Source: Calditrichaceae bacterium
GTDB taxonomy: Bacteria > Calditrichota > Calditrichia > RBG-13-44-9 > J075
DNA length: 60,108 nucleotides
Assembly (NCBI GenBank): GCA_013360445.1
Contig: JABWBP010000023.1
Location: forward strand, 1 to 60,108
Direction of reading: 5' to 3'
Shown: piece by piece, positions 42,007 through 50,719 of the stretch
How the letters are laid out: every line of letters begins with the position of its first letter
Position numbering within the stretch: the first letter of the stretch is position 1
Translations under genes and position numbers: made by a program
The notes under the pieces: generated by a model
What the model saw: the letters and a program-made list of their open reading frames with translations, nothing else
The model's database searches: none
What the model was told of the DNA's origin: nothing

Positions 42007-42297
42007 ATGTTCAAGATTGAGTTTACACCAGAAGCAATTGAAGACATTCGTTTGTTTAGGAAGCATGAACAAAAACGAATCATTGAAGCCATAGAAAATC
42101 AGTTGCAATATCAACCGGCAGAGGAAGCTCGTAACCGAAAAAGACTGCGGACTAATCAATTAGCGGAGTGGGAATTGCGAATAGATAAATTCCGGTTTTT
42201 TTATGATATTGAAGATGAAAGCCGCGTCAAAATCGAAGCAGTTGGTTTCAAAAAAGGCAATATTTTATTCATTCATGGGAAAGAGTATAAGTTATGA
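42007..42297 (+). CDS. RelE/ParE-family toxin
   Basis: The start is ATG 42007, with GTG 41998 possible. The 96-residue protein (FKIEFTPEAIEDIRLFRKHEQKRIIEAIENQL ordered over two helices, then WELRIDKFRFFYDIED and IEAVGFKKGN) follows the RelE/ParE fold: two N-terminal helices, then beta-sheet with basic residues. Members cleave mRNA on the ribosome or target gyrase. The toxin gene precedes its antitoxin and overlaps it by ATGA, an arrangement seen in HigBA-type systems. Confidence 0.82.
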   Translation: MFKIEFTPEAIEDIRLFRKHEQKRIIEAIENQLQYQPAEEARNRKRLRTNQLAEWELRIDKFRFFYDIEDESRVKIEAVGFKKGNILFIHGKEYKL

Positions 42298-42548
42298 AGA
42301 CGATTACCATATCCAAACGTACAAAAAGCATCAATGATCTTCTCAAGCAAGCCCGGAAAGAAAACATTATTTTGCGCACTTCCGACGGAAGTGAATTTAT
42401 TCTGGCAGAAATAGACGACTTCGACCGGGAAATCGAGCTAACCCGGCAGAACCGGGAGTTGATGAAACTTCTTGACCTCCGTGCTAAACAAACGGAGACA
42501 TTGTCTTTATCAGAAACCAAAGCGCTGTTAGGCCTGAATAAATCCTGA
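42294..42548 (+). CDS. Antitoxin of the RelE-like toxin
   Basis: This 84-residue protein begins MKTITISKRTKSINDLLKQA and has FILAEIDDFDREIELTRQN. It ends in a helical, charged tail (LSETKALLGLNKS). The layout suits a small Phd/YefM-like or similar antitoxin: DNA-binding N-terminus and toxin-binding C-terminus. It overlaps the toxin by four bases and is followed 18 bases later by ccmC, so it may be transcribed with the ccm operon. Confidence 0.7.
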   Translation: MKTITISKRTKSINDLLKQARKENIILRTSDGSEFILAEIDDFDREIELTRQNRELMKLLDLRAKQTETLSLSETKALLGLNKS

Positions 42549-42566
42549 AATTATTTGAGGAAACCA

Positions 42567-43244
42567 ATGAGCTTAGATAAAAACTGGTGGAAAATTCTCT
42601 TAGGCGTGTGGATGAGCGCGGTCATCGCGGGGGCGTTTCTATACGCCCAGCCGGTGGTGAAAGAGTTAGGGCAGAGCGTGCGCATCCTGTTCTTCCACGT
42701 GCCCTGCGCCTGGGTGGCATCGGTTGCGTTCGTGGTATCGGCGGTTTACAGCATCCGTTATTTGCAGAAAGAAGACCTGAAATACGATACCTGGGCGGCC
42801 TCCTCCGCGGAAATCGGGTTGATCTTCACCATCCTGGCCACCGTTACCGGGGCGGTCTGGGCGGCGGAAATCTGGGGCAAAGCCTGGAACTGGGACCCGC
42901 GGCAAATCTCTATTTTCATCCTGATGCTCATCTACGCCGCCTACCTGGCCCTGCGCTCCGCCGTGGAAGAGGACGATAAACGCGCCCGCCTGGCCGCGGT
43001 GTACTCCATTATCGCCTCCATCGCCATGGTATTCTTTATGTTTGTGGCTCCTCGCCTGGTAGAAACCCTGCATCCCGACCCGATTATCAACCCGGACATG
43101 CAGATCAAGATGGAATCGAAAATCGGCAGCGTATTTTTCAGCTCCCTGGCCGGTTTCACCCTGCTGTATTACTGGATGTTGCGCCTGAAAGTGGAATCCG
43201 CTCTGCTGCACCGCAAACTTGAAATGGAACGGTACGAGGCATAA
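42567..43244 (+). CDS. ccmC: Haem exporter protein CcmC
   Basis: GAGG precedes ATG 42567. The 225-residue protein has six membrane helices and the WWD motif as WGKAWNWDPRQ. The flanking haem-ligand His residues are in FFHVPCAWV and LVETLHPDP. CcmC attaches haem to CcmE in the periplasm. The order ccmC-ccmD-ccmE-ccmF downstream confirms it. Confidence 0.95.
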   Translation: MSLDKNWWKILLGVWMSAVIAGAFLYAQPVVKELGQSVRILFFHVPCAWVASVAFVVSAVYSIRYLQKEDLKYDTWAASSAEIGLIFTILATVTGAVWAAEIWGKAWNWDPRQISIFILMLIYAAYLALRSAVEEDDKRARLAAVYSIIASIAMVFFMFVAPRLVETLHPDPIINPDMQIKMESKIGSVFFSSLAGFTLLYYWMLRLKVESALLHRKLEMERYEA

Positions 43245-43263
43245 AATTCGAGGACAATTGAAA

Positions 43264-43467
43264 ATGCTCAATATGATCACATTATTGAATCTCCCGGGCG
43301 ATTCGACGGCGATGGATATGGTTCCCCAGGAAGTCGCCGGGGCGGATATTTATATCGTCATGGCCGTAACCCTGATCGTCTGGGGGGGCATTTTTTTTTA
43401 TTTACTGTATTTAAATGGTAAACTGAAAACTTTACGAAAAAAAGTGGATACTATAGAGAGGAAGTAA
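43264..43467 (+). CDS. ccmD: CcmD-like small membrane protein
   Basis: ATG 43264 follows GAGGACAATTGAAA. The 67-residue product has one membrane helix (YIVMAVTLIVWGGIFFYLLYL, split here at 20 or fewer residues for display as YIVMAVTLIVWGGIFF) and a basic tail KLKTLRKKVDTIERK. Size, topology and position between ccmC and ccmE fit CcmD, which stabilises the CcmABC-CcmE complex. Confidence 0.8.
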   Translation: MLNMITLLNLPGDSTAMDMVPQEVAGADIYIVMAVTLIVWGGIFFYLLYLNGKLKTLRKKVDTIERK

Positions 43468-43584
43468 AGGGAGGTAATCAATCAAAGAGAGGGGATCATC
43501 CCCTAATTATTATTGAGCCAAGAAGTCGAAAGTCATGCTGAGCGGAGTCGAAGGGTAAACATATATAAATAAAGGAGAGTTGTT

Positions 43585-43968
43585 ATGAAGCCCAAATTCA
43601 TCGTCGGAGGCGTGGTCATTCTGGCGTTTTTGATCTTTGCCGGGGTGAATTTCCAAAAATCCCTGACCCCTTACGTTTCCCTGGCGGAAGCGAAGAAAAA
43701 GGGGGCAACGGTGCAGATCAAGGGCGCCCGGGTGGGCGGCTCGGAAGCGTATGATATGGAGAGCAAGACGTTCAATTTTCGATTGATAGATGGGTCGGGA
43801 GAGGAGTTCCAGGTGATCTACCACGGGGTAAAACCCTCCAATTTCGAGCACGCCACGGAGGTGGTCGCGCGCGGGCGCTATCATAACGGCGCATTCGAGG
43901 CGGACGAGCTGCTGGTCAAATGCCCCTCCAAATATGAAGCCGAAAGCGTGGAGGGGGTGAAGTCATGA
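43585..43968 (+). CDS. ccmE: Haem chaperone CcmE, CxxxY variant
   Basis: AAAGGAGAG precedes the ATG. The 127-residue protein has an N-terminal anchor helix (residues 5-22) and the OB-fold of CcmE. At the haem-binding site it has C113-P-S-K-Y117 in place of the usual HxxxY. A Cys-type CcmE is known from archaea and Desulfovibrio, where the Ccm system also lacks CcmG and CcmH. Its end overlaps ccmF by 4 bases. Confidence 0.93.
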   Translation: MKPKFIVGGVVILAFLIFAGVNFQKSLTPYVSLAEAKKKGATVQIKGARVGGSEAYDMESKTFNFRLIDGSGEEFQVIYHGVKPSNFEHATEVVARGRYHNGAFEADELLVKCPSKYEAESVEGVKS

Positions 43969-46217
43969 TCAACGGCCTGACCGGTGTTACCGTGGCAGGC
44001 TTATTCACCATCGGGGTCGCGTTCATTAGCGCCGTAGTCTCCACGACGGCGTACTATTTGTACTATCGCGACCGCCAGGAAAGCCTGCTGACCCTGGGCA
44101 ACCGCACCTTCATCATCATGGGCGCGGGTGTCTTCTCTGCCATGCTGCTGCTGCTCGTATCCATTATGAGCCACGATTTCCGGCTCAATTACGTTTACAG
44201 CTACTCCTCCACGATTCTGAATAATTTTTATCTCTTCTCTACCCTGTGGGCCGGGCAGGAAGGAACCTTCCTGTTGTGGCTGCTCTACGGCAGCATCTTC
44301 GGGCTGATTCTCATCAAAACCGCCGCCCGGAAAAACCCCCTGGTGATGGTAGTGATCCTCCTGGTGCAAAGCTTCTTGCTCTTGATCCTGCTCAAGAAAA
44401 ATCCCTTCGCCATGATCTGGCACATTCACCAGGAAGCCCCGCTGGGATTTCTGCCCGCGGACGGCGCCGGCTTGAATCCCCTGTTGCAAAATCCCTGGAT
44501 GGTCATTCACCCGCCCACCCTCTTCATCGGTTACAGCTCCACGGTGGTGCCCTTCGCCTTTGCCATGGCCGGGATGATCACCCGCGACAGCGCCGGCTGG
44601 ATCAAAGCGGCGCGCCCCTGGGTAATCTTCAACGTGATGATCCTGGGCACCGGCATCATCATGGGCGGCTACTGGGCCTACATTACCCTGGGCTGGGGCG
44701 GCTACTGGGGCTGGGACCCGGTGGAAAACGCCTCTATTGTGCCCTGGGTGTTCGGCCTGGCGCTGCTGCACGGCATCATGGTGCAGACTAAGCGAAAGTC
44801 GCTGATCAAAACCAACTACTTACTGGCCGGAATGAGCTTCCTGACCATGGTTTGGGGCTCTTTTTTGACCCGTTCCGGGGTGCTCACCGATTTTTCCGTG
44901 CACTCCTTCGCGCCTTCCGGATTGAGCCTCTACCTGGTCATCTTCCAGGGCCTCTTCACCGGGCTGTTTTTTGCCGCGCTGGCCTGGTTCATCCAGAAAG
45001 AGCGCCAGGACGGGGAAAAACCGGTGCGCTTCGAGGGCGGGCTGCTCAACCGGGAAACCTTTATGTTAGGGGGAATGCTGGTGCTGATCCTGCTGGGGGT
45101 GGTGATCCTGTTCGGAACCTCCGCGCCGATTTACACCACCTGGTTAGGCAAACCGCAGAGCGTTTCCCCGGATTTCTACAACAGCATGATGCAGCCCATC
45201 GCCTTTTTCATGCTCATATTCGTGGCCATTGCCCCGCTTCTGGCCTGGAAGGGTTCCGAGTTCCGCAACCTTAAAACCCTGGCCGGGAGCGCCGGGGGTG
45301 CTTTTGTACTGACCCTGCTGGCGGCGGCGCTGGGAATGCGGCATGTGATTTCCATCGGCTTGTTCTTCCTGGCGGCGTTTGTCATCATCATCAACGGGAA
45401 AGTGGCCTACCGGCTCATCAGGCAGAATTTCACCAAGGCCGGCGGCTACCTGGCGCACGTGGGGCTGGGTTTTATGGCCATCGGGATCATTACCTCCTCG
45501 ATTTATGACAGCAGCGAGAAAGTAATGCTTCCCAAAGGGGAGTTCGCCGACACCGAATTCGGCTACCAGATCCAATTCGTCAACTTCGTGCCCCAAAAAG
45601 ATGGCCGCGACCGGGTGAAATTGCGGGTCAAAACCGCCGCGGGCGGCGAATACGACGCCTATCCGCAATTCTACTACAGCGAGTATTCCAAATCCTACAT
45701 GATTTCCCCGGATGTGAAGATGCAGTTCGCCAAGGATATTTATATTTCCCCGATTTCCTTCACCCCGGCGCAGTTCAGCAATCGCAACGAGGTGACTTTG
45801 GGAAAAACCGAGTCCACCGTTGTGGGGGACATGAAAATCACTTTCAACCAATTTTTGGTGAACATGGGGGCGAACTCCCAGGAGATTACCGCGGACCTCA
45901 CCGTTCAGGTTCAGGAAGGCGGCTATTCCAAAGAGTATAACCTGAAGCCGGTGTTGAAAGCGGAAAACGGCGAAATGGTGGGCAGCGACGTGGAGGTTCC
46001 CAACACCCCTTACCGCATCCGGCTGGCCTCGGTGAACGCCAACAGCGGCCAGGTGAACCTGGTGATCCTTTCTGCCCGGCAAGCAGGCGAAAGCGCCCGC
46101 GACATGTTAGCGGTGGAAGTCAGCGAGAAGCCGCTGATCAGCATCCTCTGGTTTGGCGCCATTATTTTCGTATTCGGGTCGCTGTTGATTTTGGTGAACC
46201 GGGCGCGGCAAGAGTGA
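43965..46217 (+). CDS. ccmF: Cytochrome c haem lyase subunit CcmF
   Basis: This 750-residue protein has about 15 membrane helices. The WWD motif is WGGYWGWDPVENAS, with conserved His in PWMVIHPPTLF. A C-terminal periplasmic domain (about 515-725) precedes a last helix. CcmF with CcmH ligates haem to apocytochromes. No ccmG, ccmH or ccmI follows; a terminator ends the operon 18 bases later. Together with the Cys-type CcmE this resembles the reduced Ccm system. Confidence 0.96.
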   Translation: MINGLTGVTVAGLFTIGVAFISAVVSTTAYYLYYRDRQESLLTLGNRTFIIMGAGVFSAMLLLLVSIMSHDFRLNYVYSYSSTILNNFYLFSTLWAGQEGTFLLWLLYGSIFGLILIKTAARKNPLVMVVILLVQSFLLLILLKKNPFAMIWHIHQEAPLGFLPADGAGLNPLLQNPWMVIHPPTLFIGYSSTVVPFAFAMAGMITRDSAGWIKAARPWVIFNVMILGTGIIMGGYWAYITLGWGGYWGWDPVENASIVPWVFGLALLHGIMVQTKRKSLIKTNYLLAGMSFLTMVWGSFLTRSGVLTDFSVHSFAPSGLSLYLVIFQGLFTGLFFAALAWFIQKERQDGEKPVRFEGGLLNRETFMLGGMLVLILLGVVILFGTSAPIYTTWLGKPQSVSPDFYNSMMQPIAFFMLIFVAIAPLLAWKGSEFRNLKTLAGSAGGAFVLTLLAAALGMRHVISIGLFFLAAFVIIINGKVAYRLIRQNFTKAGGYLAHVGLGFMAIGIITSSIYDSSEKVMLPKGEFADTEFGYQIQFVNFVPQKDGRDRVKLRVKTAAGGEYDAYPQFYYSEYSKSYMISPDVKMQFAKDIYISPISFTPAQFSNRNEVTLGKTESTVVGDMKITFNQFLVNMGANSQEITADLTVQVQEGGYSKEYNLKPVLKAENGEMVGSDVEVPNTPYRIRLASVNANSGQVNLVILSARQAGESARDMLAVEVSEKPLISILWFGAIIFVFGSLLILVNRARQE

Positions 46218-46234
46218 AAGTGAAAAGTGCGATC

Positions 46235-46274
46235 AAGACCTCAAAGGTTTTAAAGATCTTTGAGGTCTTTTTTT
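46235..46274 (+). terminator. Terminator of the ccm operon (AGACCTCAAAG palindrome)
   Basis: AAGACCTCAAAG pairs with CTTTGAGGTCTT around an 11-base loop and runs into a T tract. It belongs to the same palindrome family as 22782-22815 and 50666-50698. Confidence 0.85.
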
Positions 46275-46299
46275 AGATTGTTTGAAAAAATTCGCAAAG

Positions 46300-46314
46300 T
46301 GTGATATTGATCAC
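46300..46314. promoter_or_regulatory. CRP/FNR-like palindrome
   Basis: TGTGATATTGATCACC matches the CRP-family pattern TGTGA-N6-TCACA at 9 of 10 positions, and the FNR pattern TTGAT-N4-ATCAA at 8 of 10. It lies about 230 bases before the next plus-strand gene. No CRP/FNR gene is in the window. Confidence 0.35.
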
Positions 46315-46398
46315 CAAACAAAATATTCCTCCCCTTTAACCTGCTTTCGTTCCGAATCCGAATCCGACGATTAAAGAATTCGATTTCCGAAAGAACGC

Positions 46399-46497
46399 TT
46401 ACTTTTCGATTTCTGTAGCTGAAATTCCGCGCACCATTTTTTCATAGATTTCTTGAAAATCCGGCTTGAGTTTAGAATGTAGATCAAGTCGGGTCAT
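46399..46497 (-). CDS. Possible 32-residue small protein
   Basis: The frame MTRLDLHSKLKPDFQEIYEK continues to a stop at 46399 and is preceded by AAGGGAAAAG. The composition is helix-forming and gene-like. It may be a real small protein or the remnant of a longer gene. No homologue is recognised. Confidence 0.3.
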   Translation of the reverse strand: MTRLDLHSKLKPDFQEIYEKMVRGISATEIEK

Positions 46498-46540
46498 AAT
46501 TCTTTTCCCTTACTGAAGCACTCAAATGGGGAGCCTCACG

Positions 46541-47155
46541 ATGATAAAGCCCAGGTGTTTTTCGGGAACAGGGGTTTTTGTTGCCCTAACCATCTTTGCA
46601 ATCGTATCGATTGCCTACGGCACCACGGTCAAGAAAACCAATTTAGTGGAATTGGTCACCCAGGCAGATCGAATATTCGTTGGTAAAATTATTAACGTGG
46701 CCGACGGAATCGACCCCAACTCCGATGCGCCTTACACCGAAATTACCCTCCGCCTTTCCGATAAGATCAAAGGAAATTTTCCCGGGGAGGTCTTTACCTT
46801 CCGCCAGTTCGGCCTGATCAAGCCGCGCCCCACCGCGGACGGGAAATATACCAACCTGATGGTCACTCCCCCGGGTTTTCCCACCTATACCGTTGGGGAA
46901 GAAGTGCTGCTGTTCCTGTGCAAAGAAGGTTCGATCACCGGGTTCTGCTCTCCCATCGGGCTGTTGCAGGGAAAATTCGTGATCAAAGATTCCCGGATCG
47001 TCAATGGGGTGGGGAATCACGAACTCTTCGAAGGCGTGTCTCTATCCAGGGTTACGCTGACTAAAGATGAAAAAAAGCTTTTATCCGCCAAAAGCGGGCC
47101 GGTGAGCGCAGCGCTGTTCATCTCGCTGGTTAAAAAGATCGCCCAAAAATACTAA
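46541..47155 (+). CDS. Secreted hypothetical protein next to a metzincin-like protease
   Basis: ATG 46541 is preferred to 46526 because GGGAG lies 8 bases upstream. The 204-residue product has a signal peptide (residues 8-27, ending AYG). A compact beta-rich domain follows: LVELVTQADRIFVGKIINV, YTEITLRLSDKIKGNFPGEVFTF (in two strands) and YTVGEEVLLFLCKEG. I know of no assigned function. It lies 20 bases before the protease-like gene and is probably cotranscribed; a role as inhibitor, chaperone or partner is only a guess. Confidence 0.7.
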   Translation: MIKPRCFSGTGVFVALTIFAIVSIAYGTTVKKTNLVELVTQADRIFVGKIINVADGIDPNSDAPYTEITLRLSDKIKGNFPGEVFTFRQFGLIKPRPTADGKYTNLMVTPPGFPTYTVGEEVLLFLCKEGSITGFCSPIGLLQGKFVIKDSRIVNGVGNHELFEGVSLSRVTLTKDEKKLLSAKSGPVSAALFISLVKKIAQKY

Positions 47156-47175
47156 CCCCGGAGGGAGCAACCGTG

Positions 47176-50100
47176 ATGAATTTTAACCGATTTACCGTTG
47201 CGATTTTTACCCTGCTGGCCGTTTTGCTCCCGCTGCGAACGCTTTTCGGCGGGGGGCCGTTGATTCTCTTTGACCTCGGCGATCCCTACCGCTATGATAC
47301 CGCCTCCCCGGTAATTTACAATTTAGACCTGGGCGCTTTAGGACCGCTCACCAACGCCCAGGCCGACGTTCTGGCCAATGGCAGTTTTGCCAACTGGGGC
47401 GCGGTTCCCACGGCGGCCATCTCTTTTTCCCAGGGAGCGGATTTGGCGGTGGACGTGGTGCTGGCCAATGCCAATACCTACCTGGGAAGCCCCGGGGTGG
47501 GGGACGGGCTAAGCCCGGTGGTATATGATACCGACGGCAGCATCATCGCCAATTATTTCGGGGCGCCCCCGGGAGTGCTGGGAATTTCCAGCCCCACCAC
47601 CGCGCTGATTGGCACCCACACTATCACCGAGAGCTATTCGATCTTTAACGGCGCGGCCATCGACCCCGATGATTTGGGCAACACCCCGCCGGGCGCGATG
47701 TTCCAGGGCGTTTTTACCCACGAGCACGGCCATTTCATCAACCTCGCCCATACCGTGGTGAACGGCCAGGCGCTCTTTTTCGGGGATGCGCTTCTGCCGG
47801 ACAGCACCGACCTGTTTGCCGCCGGGCTGGGGGTTCAGCACACCGAAACCATGTATCCTTTTACGGATGTGAACGTACCGGGCGGCAGCGGCGAGTTCCA
47901 GGCTGTTCCCGACCCGGACGATGAAGCGATTCTCTCCACCATCTATCCCGAACCCACATTTTTCAGCACCACCGGAACCATTACCGGAACGATTTTCTCC
48001 TTTGACGGGGTGAACGGGCGCACCGGCGTGCAGGTCATCGCCCGAAACAGCGCAGACCTGCTGGGGGATGCAGTTTCCGCCATCTCCGGGGATTTTACCC
48101 AGGGATTCGGGCCCCTGGGAGTGAACGACGGCGCGTTTACCCTGAACGGCCTGACCCCCGGCGCGACTTACCTGCTTTACATCATTGACGCCATGCACGG
48201 GGGATTTAGCACCCCGGTGTTTGTCGCGCCCGGGGGCAGCGCCAGCCCTTCGTTAGGATTGCTGCCCGGCCCGGAAGAGTTTTACAACGGCGCCAATGAA
48301 TCTGCCGATCCCCTGGGGGATGACCCCGCGGAGAGCGCCGGGATCACCGTGAGCGCCGGCAGCCCGGTGACGGCAAATATTATTATGAACAGCGCGGTTG
48401 TTCCCATCCCCGCGGATGTCTTGATCTGGAAGCCCAACGACGTGCCGCCCGGGAGCGACCTGGCAATCGTGAACGCGCTGGAAGCCGCCGGCAAAACCTG
48501 GTCGCAAACCAGCGACATCACCCTGGCCAATATCGCCGACTACCAATACCTGTTTGCCTTGCTGGGCATGTATCCCGATAACCATGTTATCAGTGCGGGA
48601 AGCGCGGAGGCTCTGTTTATCGAAAGTTTCCTCGCCGCCGGGGGAAGCGTGTACCTGGAAGGGGGAGACGTGTGGTTCTGGGATCCGCTGTTCAACGGCG
48701 GGCATAACTTCGCGCCGGATTTTGGCATCCGCGCCCTGGCGGACGGTTCCGCGGACCTCTCGCAAATCTTCAGCGAAGCCTGCCTGGCAGGAATGAACTT
48801 TAATTATTCGGGCGCGGAGAACCACGTGGACCGGCTCGATACCACCAACAATTCTTATGTATTCCATAGAAATACCGCCCCGGGGTATAAAACCGGGATC
48901 GGCTTTGATTTCAACGGCGGGCAGTATCGCACCGTGGGGAATTCCTTCCTGTTCGATGGGCTGGATGATTTTAGCATCAGTTTCTTCTCTAAAAACGACT
49001 TAATGGCCGCCTACTTAGATTTTTTTGATAACGGTTGCGCCCAGGTATCCCCGGGATGCGTACCGCCCCTGGTAACTCCCACCGACGCGGAAGGGGGAAC
49101 CAACGACGTGGTGGCGGTGAACATCGAAATTGAGCAGAACGCCAGCGCCATCGACGCCTTCGGATTAAAGCTCATTTTCAATCCCGCGATGCTGGCGTAT
49201 GACAGCATCAGCGCAGGGGATCTCACCAACGGGTTTGAATTTGTGGGGGCAAATTTGCTGGCCCCCGGGCAATTGATCATCGGCGGGTATGGCACCACGC
49301 CCATACCGGTGGGCAGCACGGGCTGGCTGGCCACGGTTTATTTTACGGTCTCCTGCGGCGGCTGCGCCGACGGGGATACCAGCCAACTCAGTATTCAGGA
49401 TTTGGTGGATGACCTGGCGGGAATGAACCAGTGTGCTGCGAAGTTCACCTTTATCGAGAATAAATTTGACATCAGCGGGACGGTCAGTTATTGCCAGACC
49501 GGGGGAGCGGTCGAAAACACGGAGATGGCGCTGAGCGGCGGAAGCTCCGCTGCCCAATTGACCGATACCGCGGGGTTCTATCTCTTTCCCGCCCTGGACG
49601 GCAATTTGAATTACACCGTTACCCCTTCCAAAACCGGGGACGTCGGCCCCCTCTCCATCACCTGCTTCGACGCCGCCCTGATCGCCCGGATCGCGGTGGG
49701 GCTTGATCTTGCGGACCATTGCGATTCCCTCTCCGCCGACGTAGATGAGGATGGGAACATCTTCACCTTCGACGCCGCGCTCACCTGCCGTTATGCGGTG
49801 GGTTTGCCCCCCTTCAGCCCTGACGACCATACCGGGGAGTGGCGCTTCGAGCCGGCTTTCCGCAGCTATGAACCGCTGCTGTCCAATAAACAAAACGAAG
49901 ATTACCTGGCTACCCTGTTGGGCGACCTGGACGGCAGTTGGGCGCCCGCCGCGGCAATTTTGGCCAGGGCCGGGGGAACCGGAAGCCGGGTGGCCCTGCG
50001 GGTCGAAAAACCGCGCCAATTAGCCGGTCGAACCGAAGTGCTCGCCCTGCTGAGCTTCGACGGCTCCCTGCCGGCGTTTTCTTTCGATATGGAGCTTAAC

Positions 50101-50646
50101 TATCCCTCCCAGCAGCTAAAATTCGTTAAAGCGGATTGCCCTTTGCAAGGATGGACGGTGATGGCCAATGACGCCGAAAAAGGGCGCCTGCGGTTAGGCA
50201 TGTATGCCGCGCAACCCTTTGCCGAAAGCGGCGCGTTCCTGGTTCTGACATGGGAAATTATCCCGGAAAGCGCCGACGCGCTGCCGGTTTCCGTGGATCG
50301 CTTGCTGGTCAACCGGGAATCCCAGGCGCCTTTGAAAGCCAGCCTGAATCTCTCGGCTGAAGTTCCCCGGGTGTTGGAATTGTATCAAAATTATCCCAAC
50401 CCCTTCAACCCGGAAACCGTGATCAAATTCGGGCTGCCCGCGGCGGGGCGGGTCAGCGTCAAGATTTATAACCTTACCGGGCAGGAGATCAAAACCCTGT
50501 TCGAAGGGGACAAAGACGCGGGATACCACCAGTTGCTTTGGGACGCCACCGACCAGCGCGGCAACCCGGTTTCCAGCGGGGTCTATTTTTACCGCATTCA
50601 GACCGGGGAATTTTTCAAAACCCGCAAACTGATGGTGCTCAGGTAA
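47176..50646 (+). CDS. Secreted metzincin-like metalloprotease with dockerin, cohesin and T9SS tail
   Basis: GGAGG precedes the start (GTG 47173 possible). The 1156-residue protein has a signal peptide, then a catalytic domain with HEHGHFINLAH near residues 185-195 and a Met-turn YPF segment (ETMYPF) near 230. That is a metzincin motif with Asn in place of the usual Gly. A carboxypeptidase-regulatory-like fold, a cohesin-like module (about 635-750) and a dockerin-like pair follow (ITCFDAALIARIAVGL, ADVDEDGNIFTFDAAL). A second cohesin-like segment and a sorting tail YPNPFNPETVIKF ending RKLMVLR complete it. Confidence 0.85.
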   Translation: MNFNRFTVAIFTLLAVLLPLRTLFGGGPLILFDLGDPYRYDTASPVIYNLDLGALGPLTNAQADVLANGSFANWGAVPTAAISFSQGADLAVDVVLANANTYLGSPGVGDGLSPVVYDTDGSIIANYFGAPPGVLGISSPTTALIGTHTITESYSIFNGAAIDPDDLGNTPPGAMFQGVFTHEHGHFINLAHTVVNGQALFFGDALLPDSTDLFAAGLGVQHTETMYPFTDVNVPGGSGEFQAVPDPDDEAILSTIYPEPTFFSTTGTITGTIFSFDGVNGRTGVQVIARNSADLLGDAVSAISGDFTQGFGPLGVNDGAFTLNGLTPGATYLLYIIDAMHGGFSTPVFVAPGGSASPSLGLLPGPEEFYNGANESADPLGDDPAESAGITVSAGSPVTANIIMNSAVVPIPADVLIWKPNDVPPGSDLAIVNALEAAGKTWSQTSDITLANIADYQYLFALLGMYPDNHVISAGSAEALFIESFLAAGGSVYLEGGDVWFWDPLFNGGHNFAPDFGIRALADGSADLSQIFSEACLAGMNFNYSGAENHVDRLDTTNNSYVFHRNTAPGYKTGIGFDFNGGQYRTVGNSFLFDGLDDFSISFFSKNDLMAAYLDFFDNGCAQVSPGCVPPLVTPTDAEGGTNDVVAVNIEIEQNASAIDAFGLKLIFNPAMLAYDSISAGDLTNGFEFVGANLLAPGQLIIGGYGTTPIPVGSTGWLATVYFTVSCGGCADGDTSQLSIQDLVDDLAGMNQCAAKFTFIENKFDISGTVSYCQTGGAVENTEMALSGGSSAAQLTDTAGFYLFPALDGNLNYTVTPSKTGDVGPLSITCFDAALIARIAVGLDLADHCDSLSADVDEDGNIFTFDAALTCRYAVGLPPFSPDDHTGEWRFEPAFRSYEPLLSNKQNEDYLATLLGDLDGSWAPAAAILARAGGTGSRVALRVEKPRQLAGRTEVLALLSFDGSLPAFSFDMELNYPSQQLKFVKADCPLQGWTVMANDAEKGRLRLGMYAAQPFAESGAFLVLTWEIIPESADALPVSVDRLLVNRESQAPLKASLNLSAEVPRVLELYQNYPNPFNPETVIKFGLPAAGRVSVKIYNLTGQEIKTLFEGDKDAGYHQLLWDATDQRGNPVSSGVYFYRIQTGEFFKTRKLMVLR

Positions 50647-50665
50647 ATTATATCGAGATACCGAT

Positions 50666-50698
50666 AGATCTCAAAGGTTTCGGAAACCTTTGAGGTCT
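50666..50698. repeat. AGATCTCAAAGGTTTC palindrome
   Basis: AGATCTCAAAGGTTTC pairs with GGAAACCTTTGAGGTCT with one mismatch and forms a 16-base stem. It is the third copy of the family seen at 22782 and 46235. It ends in TTG without a long T run. Confidence 0.8.
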
Positions 50699-50719
50699 TG
50701 ATTCGACGGGGAAAACGCT

